Source: Phialocephala subalpina
Taxonomy: Eukaryota; Ascomycota; Leotiomycetes; Helotiales; Mollisiaceae
Assembly: GCA_900073065.1 (NCBI GenBank)
Contig: FJOG01000020.1
Coordinates: forward strand, 153,770 to 217,769
Length of the DNA: 64,000 nucleotides
Direction: 5' to 3'
How positions within the stretch are numbered: the stretch's first letter is position 1; the number at the start of each line of letters is the position of its first letter. The translations under genes were made by a program, and so were the position numbers. This document shows, one piece after another, positions 60,391-64,000 of this stretch. The notes below the pieces were generated by a model that saw only the letters and a program-made list of their open reading frames with translations, searched no databases and was not told the DNA's origin.

Positions 60391-62256
60391 TTAAGATTCT
60401 GAAGCCAAGATAATCCGTGATCCGTGTTGCACAATTCGAACGTTTCCTACTCCATGAGACGTAGTTTGGCCCCAGTCCGGGACCCCGTCCTCTTGCTCAG
60501 CTATCACAGTATCCACGACTTCCGCAAGTTGACCACCGCCTCTTGAACTTCCAAGAATCAAATTTCTTGGATTCATGTAGTTGAAATCTGTGAGTGTTTT
60601 CCAAACTCTAGTCCTAATGGCCTCCTCCACAACCACAAGAAAGAGCAATGCGTTAAATATCGCAATAGCGATGATATATTGACCTTCTCCGATCTGTAAT
60701 GCTATCATGGTAATGGATGAAGAAGCAGTTCTTGTGTCATTGGCAACCATGATCTGCGCGCTGGCATAGCTGACGAGTATGTCGTCGACCATGGCACTGA
60801 CAGAGTTGGTCAAGCCAACCAGTGTCGCTTGAGTTGCATTTGGCGCGGTCGCCGATGTGTTTGAAATTGAAGTGACATAGTTTGCAACGCTGGCGTTGAA
60901 CGAGTTCCCGACGAGCGATGAGTAAAAGCTTGTCTGATCTGTGGACACCAGTGTGAACTGCCAAGTTGCAAGGAATGTCAGAAATCCGGTGGGTTCAATA
61001 TCGGTCATCCCGGTGCTATTATCAACTGGAGTGACTGTGATATTGTGATTGTTGATGTTGACTGTAACGTTGAAAAGAGTCGGCTGGAAGTCGATCGAAC
61101 ACTGTGTATTGTTGAGATTGGGATACATGTTCCCAGAAGCAATACCAAGAATTCGACCGACTGCATCAGGTATTGTCGCGACTCCAATAGCCACCGTTGC
61201 ATTGGTGGAAAAGCCAGGATATCGTGACCATTCATTCCGGCCTTCACTGTTTGGAAGATACCCTTGAGCAGCATACATGTACATATTTTCTGGGTCAACG
61301 GTGTCGTTACCCAGAGCGAAGGCGGAGCTTGCGTTATAAATGCACGTGACAAGAGGAGCATAACCACGCTCTTGGAACACATACTGCGTTGCGAGGGTAT
61401 CTGAAAGTAGATTATCATCCAGGAGTCCAACCGAAGCCCCAATACCGTAAGATCTGCCATGGTAGGTGAACCGAGAATGATCAAACTTTGCATGGTCACG
61501 AACACTTCCGTCGATTGTGGTAGCTGTAGAAGCAGAATATAGCAGAGAGCCAAGGTAGGTTTCTCCAACATTGTACGCGAAGACACCTTTGCTATTGGCG
61601 ATAGATGGTAAATCTAGACGATTCGTGTAGTTTTGTTGCAGAAGTGTCAAATTCGAATACGCGGGAAGAAACGTAGAACCAAGCTGAAGCTTCGTGGTGA
61701 CGATTGGAGTGATAGCGGCAGCCCAGACTGCACCTGGAACAATGCAGATCGCCACGAAAATAAGTAGAAGAGCTAGAAAATGAAGTGGCAGGGTCCAATC
61801 GAGCTGTCGAGAAAGTATACCGGTCCATAATTGTAGAACGTCGAGGGAGGTGGGGGTCGAGGCGAGTCGTAGGCGGGTTGAATAATTGATCAGCATGCAC
61901 AATACTGTGACATGCAGCAAGCCGAGACTGTTGGCAATGACTTGAACAACTAACTGAGTCGAGGCTCTGTTCACAACAATGACATCGTACAGAGCTTTCG
62001 AAACAGTCCAATGGCGAACACTCCCTGCGAGGAGGAAGCTGCTTATGATCGTCGTCGGAATGAGAGGTGTGAAGATGGAATATCTTGAGAAAAGGCCGAG
62101 GAGTGGTGGTGAACTCGGATGCATGGGTAATTCAACGCTTGATAGTTGAATGAGCTTCTCGTTGGAGAACGCGGAGAGAGCTCTCCGATGGGAAGTTTGT
62201 GAAAGAAGTGTCTCTGCCGAGAAGTTCTGTGCGAGCGAGGCATGGCTTTGATGCAT
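60391..62256 (-). CDS. Fungal membrane glycoprotein of unknown function
   Basis: A single minus-strand frame of 621 aa from the ATG of MHQSHASLAQ; the frame extends to a TTG six codons upstream. There are three hydrophobic regions near the N-terminus (IPTTIISSFLLAG, LLHVTVLCMLINYS, LHFLALLLIFVAICIV). A ~350-residue probably extracellular domain with more than ten N-x-S/T sites follows, then one strong helix near the C-terminus (IIAIAIFNALLFLVVV) and a short cytosolic tail. This layout is common to a large uncharacterised fungal family. No enzyme motif is visible. It may act at the cell surface. Confidence 0.75.
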   Translation of the reverse strand: MHQSHASLAQNFSAETLLSQTSHRRALSAFSNEKLIQLSSVELPMHPSSPPLLGLFSRYSIFTPLIPTTIISSFLLAGSVRHWTVSKALYDVIVVNRASTQLVVQVIANSLGLLHVTVLCMLINYSTRLRLASTPTSLDVLQLWTGILSRQLDWTLPLHFLALLLIFVAICIVPGAVWAAAITPIVTTKLQLGSTFLPAYSNLTLLQQNYTNRLDLPSIANSKGVFAYNVGETYLGSLLYSASTATTIDGSVRDHAKFDHSRFTYHGRSYGIGASVGLLDDNLLSDTLATQYVFQERGYAPLVTCIYNASSAFALGNDTVDPENMYMYAAQGYLPNSEGRNEWSRYPGFSTNATVAIGVATIPDAVGRILGIASGNMYPNLNNTQCSIDFQPTLFNVTVNINNHNITVTPVDNSTGMTDIEPTGFLTFLATWQFTLVSTDQTSFYSSLVGNSFNASVANYVTSISNTSATAPNATQATLVGLTNSVSAMVDDILVSYASAQIMVANDTRTASSSITMIALQIGEGQYIIAIAIFNALLFLVVVEEAIRTRVWKTLTDFNYMNPRNLILGSSRGGGQLAEVVDTVIAEQEDGVPDWGQTTSHGVGNVRIVQHGSRIILASES

Positions 62257-63546
62257 GATTGCAGATTCAAACAAATTTCGATAGCTTGTTTATCGTTGAT
62301 GCTGAAAGAAACAGATGGGCGGCAATACTAATTGTAATTGCGAAAGTGAAGCTTGGAAATGTTGTTGGCCGCTGGGGTCGACCGTGTTAGCAGCAATCGC
62401 TGGCGCAAACGCCCACCAAGCGCCGCGGCTGCATATGCTGGCCGAGAAAATGTTGGCATGAATGTTGGTTTTGTTTCCTCCTCATCCATTGGCTAGCAAA
62501 ACTCGTCATGCACAACCGATTCTGCAATTCCAGGGGAGGTTCGCTAAGCTTCCAGCAGTGTCCGCCCCATAAAGGTTCAGTGTTTTGATCGCCAAACTCC
62601 AGGCTCTTCTCTTTGTATTTCTGGTTACGGGGCAGATAGTTACAGACCAAAACAGCAGCGACAAAAGAACAATACAATAATGTACTTGTGCCAAATCGGA
62701 TAATCGGCGATATCATAATAATTCAAACATGCGAGCAAAAGACGAGATCGACCAATCAGAGCCAGGGCATGGAAGGGGGAATCATGTGAGAAAGCAACAC
62801 ACTCTGGCCATGATCATTCATCCTTGGCTCGACGTGGGGTAAAGTAACAGACGCATGTCTGATATAGACGACCCAGGACCATGCTTGATGTACGGAAGTA
62901 CGAAAGTACCGTATGACAGAAAGCGAGGGACAGTCTTTCCCTCGTGACTGGATTCCTATTTTGGCTTTTGTTGCACGTCGCAAATTTTCGTAAGGGTGGA
63001 GCAAAACCTGGCTCTGCCATGATCTGGCCCATGCTAAATAAGCCAGACAAAGATTAAGGTTGAGGCAGAATAGCTCAGAACAATCGATCCCAGAGCTGGA
63101 CTAGAAACTTCCGAGCCTTAAATATTGGAGGTCTGCCCGTCTGCCTTAAAAAGATTCTAATCAGCAAGAGTTGTGCGATGAGATGAAATGGAAGATTTCA
63201 TGGCGAAGAAGTTTGCGCACGTCGAAGCTTTTCGCGTACAGTAACACAAGCGACGTCAGTCACATGTGAGACTGCAAGCTTGCACGATATTTTGAGAAGC
63301 TACGCTATCTGTTCCCCATCATAAGACTACGCATAAATCGTCCAAATTATACCTGATGTTGTTTAGAATTATTCCTTGCTCTAGATCTTGATTATTTGGG
63401 TTGATGTTTTGCAATATTGGGACCGAAACTAGACGCCGCTGTTACTTTACCCTGAAAACCAATGCCCATATAAAAATTCTTTTCGATAATCTTGATTATT
63501 TTTAGGAGAACACGGCTTTAAGATCTCACTCCTGTGCACGTTTAAC
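62257..63546. other. Intergenic region
   Basis: About 1.3 kb without a supported gene. A near-palindrome TACGGAAGTACGAAAGTACC lies at ~62890. Confidence 0.4.
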
Positions 63547-64000
63547 ATGGCCAATGTCGTGTCAAGTGCTTCAGAACGTGAGCAGTTGCGGGAAGCAACC
63601 CACAAGCAGGACAAGCTGCTGGCGCTGGAAAAACAGTTTGCTTGTTTCGATATCCTTGTAGGTCTGAAAGTTGTTTGCATGCTCAATTCTGACGATTTTA
63701 GGGCCCCAGATGGACAGAACCCGTCGTTGCACAACCCAAGAGCAAGTTCCTCTCATTACCAGCCGAGATGAGAGAGCAAATTTGGAAGCATGCCCTCACG
63801 ATGGAGATAACTAGGGACTGGAAACTGGCCCTCTCTATCGCTTTGACGACTACCCATACATCCGTCTCGATACTTTAAGTGTCGTTAAAAGCGTGCACTT
63901 CTGGGGACCACAAGCTCGTGTGATTCGAGACTTGAAGGCCATCTACCGAGTCTAGAGACAATGCTTTGTAGACGTCGTCGAAGGCGCACTGGTCTTCAAA
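63547..64000 (+). pseudogene. 2EXR-domain protein fragment, frame-broken and cut by the window edge
   Basis: A plus-strand frame starts MANVVSSASEREQLREATHK, a coiled-coil-like N-terminus common in these proteins. In another frame, KSKFLSLPAEMREQIWKHAL is the clear 2EXR-family signature (F-x-x-LPAELR-x-x-IW). Downstream homologous-looking sequence (TGPLYRFDDYPYIRLDTLSV, VHFWGPQARVIRDL) lies in a third frame and meets a TAG. Introns could explain one shift, but no good splice sites were seen for both. 2EXR proteins are abundant in plant-associated ascomycetes and of unknown role. Confidence 0.5.

Noticed and set aside
62885..62915. Short near-palindrome
   Set aside because: Too short and isolated to call an operator or element.
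1..64000. CRISPR arrays, bacterial operons, rRNA and tRNA genes
   Set aside because: No regularly spaced identical repeats of CRISPR type, clear eukaryotic gene structure, and no cloverleaf with A and B boxes or rRNA sequence noticed by eye. A tRNAscan run would settle the tRNA question.

Overview
This is a nuclear contig from a filamentous ascomycete fungus. The evidence is short spliceosomal introns of about 45-80 nt with CTRAY branch points, dense genes on both strands, and fungal families such as a CBM1 cellulose-binding module, a low-affinity iron permease, a BRCT-WGR PARP, 2EXR and fungal F-box proteins. The RGS-LOV photoreceptor resembles Botrytis BcLOV4, so a Leotiomycete-type genome is a reasonable inference but is not proven. 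All gene models below were spliced by eye. Most keep a continuous frame over every junction, but none has transcript support.

Layout. 1-335 is an AT-rich block, probably RIP-degraded. 1.1-13.0 kb is gene-dense: an F-box protein (-), a BRCT-WGR-PARP poly(ADP-ribose) polymerase (+), a 14-TM-type MFS exporter (-) and a divergent NTE1-type patatin phospholipase with cyclic-nucleotide-binding domains (+). At 13.7-14.4 kb lies an alkaline ceramidase without its N-terminus. 14.9-19.2 kb has no convincing protein gene. It holds a roughly 550-bp periodic array of conserved short elements (TGACAACGA, CTACTTGAG, TATAAAAG, TTTTGCTCTG), the most unusual structure in the window.

19.4-35.8 kb is again dense: RGS-LOV photoreceptor (-), F-box-like protein with a C-terminal membrane anchor (-), exonuclease V (+), secreted CBM1 protein (-), short-chain dehydrogenase (+), ALG9 mannosyltransferase (-), NAF1 (+, sharing a 230-bp divergent promoter region with ALG9) and a DUF3445/HRQ-family protein (+). 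35.8-40.5 kb is a relic zone with a 107-bp tandem repeat and a diverged ~717-bp duplication of broken coding sequence. 40.6-54.3 kb carries a small membrane protein (-), an Mpv17/PMP22 protein (-), a DxxxD-type cation diffusion facilitator (-), a low-affinity iron permease (+) and a methionine-permease-like amino acid transporter (+), with two gene-poor stretches of 2.6 and 3.1 kb. A GFA-domain protein (+) follows.

55.6-59.4 kb is a repeat island. It contains a GC-rich palindromic element, a 163-bp MITE with TA target duplications, a ~29-bp minisatellite, an intronless kinase-like gene that has lost catalytic residues, a 647-bp run of N and a TTTTA microsatellite. Beyond it are a Cys-rich ORF (+), a large fungal membrane glycoprotein (-) and a broken 2EXR-domain fragment at the right edge.

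No operon-like or biosynthetic cluster is evident. Most genes are housekeeping or conserved (glycan assembly, snoRNP assembly, DNA repair, metal and amino-acid transport), separated by accessory islands of relics, repeats and duplicated or decayed genes.
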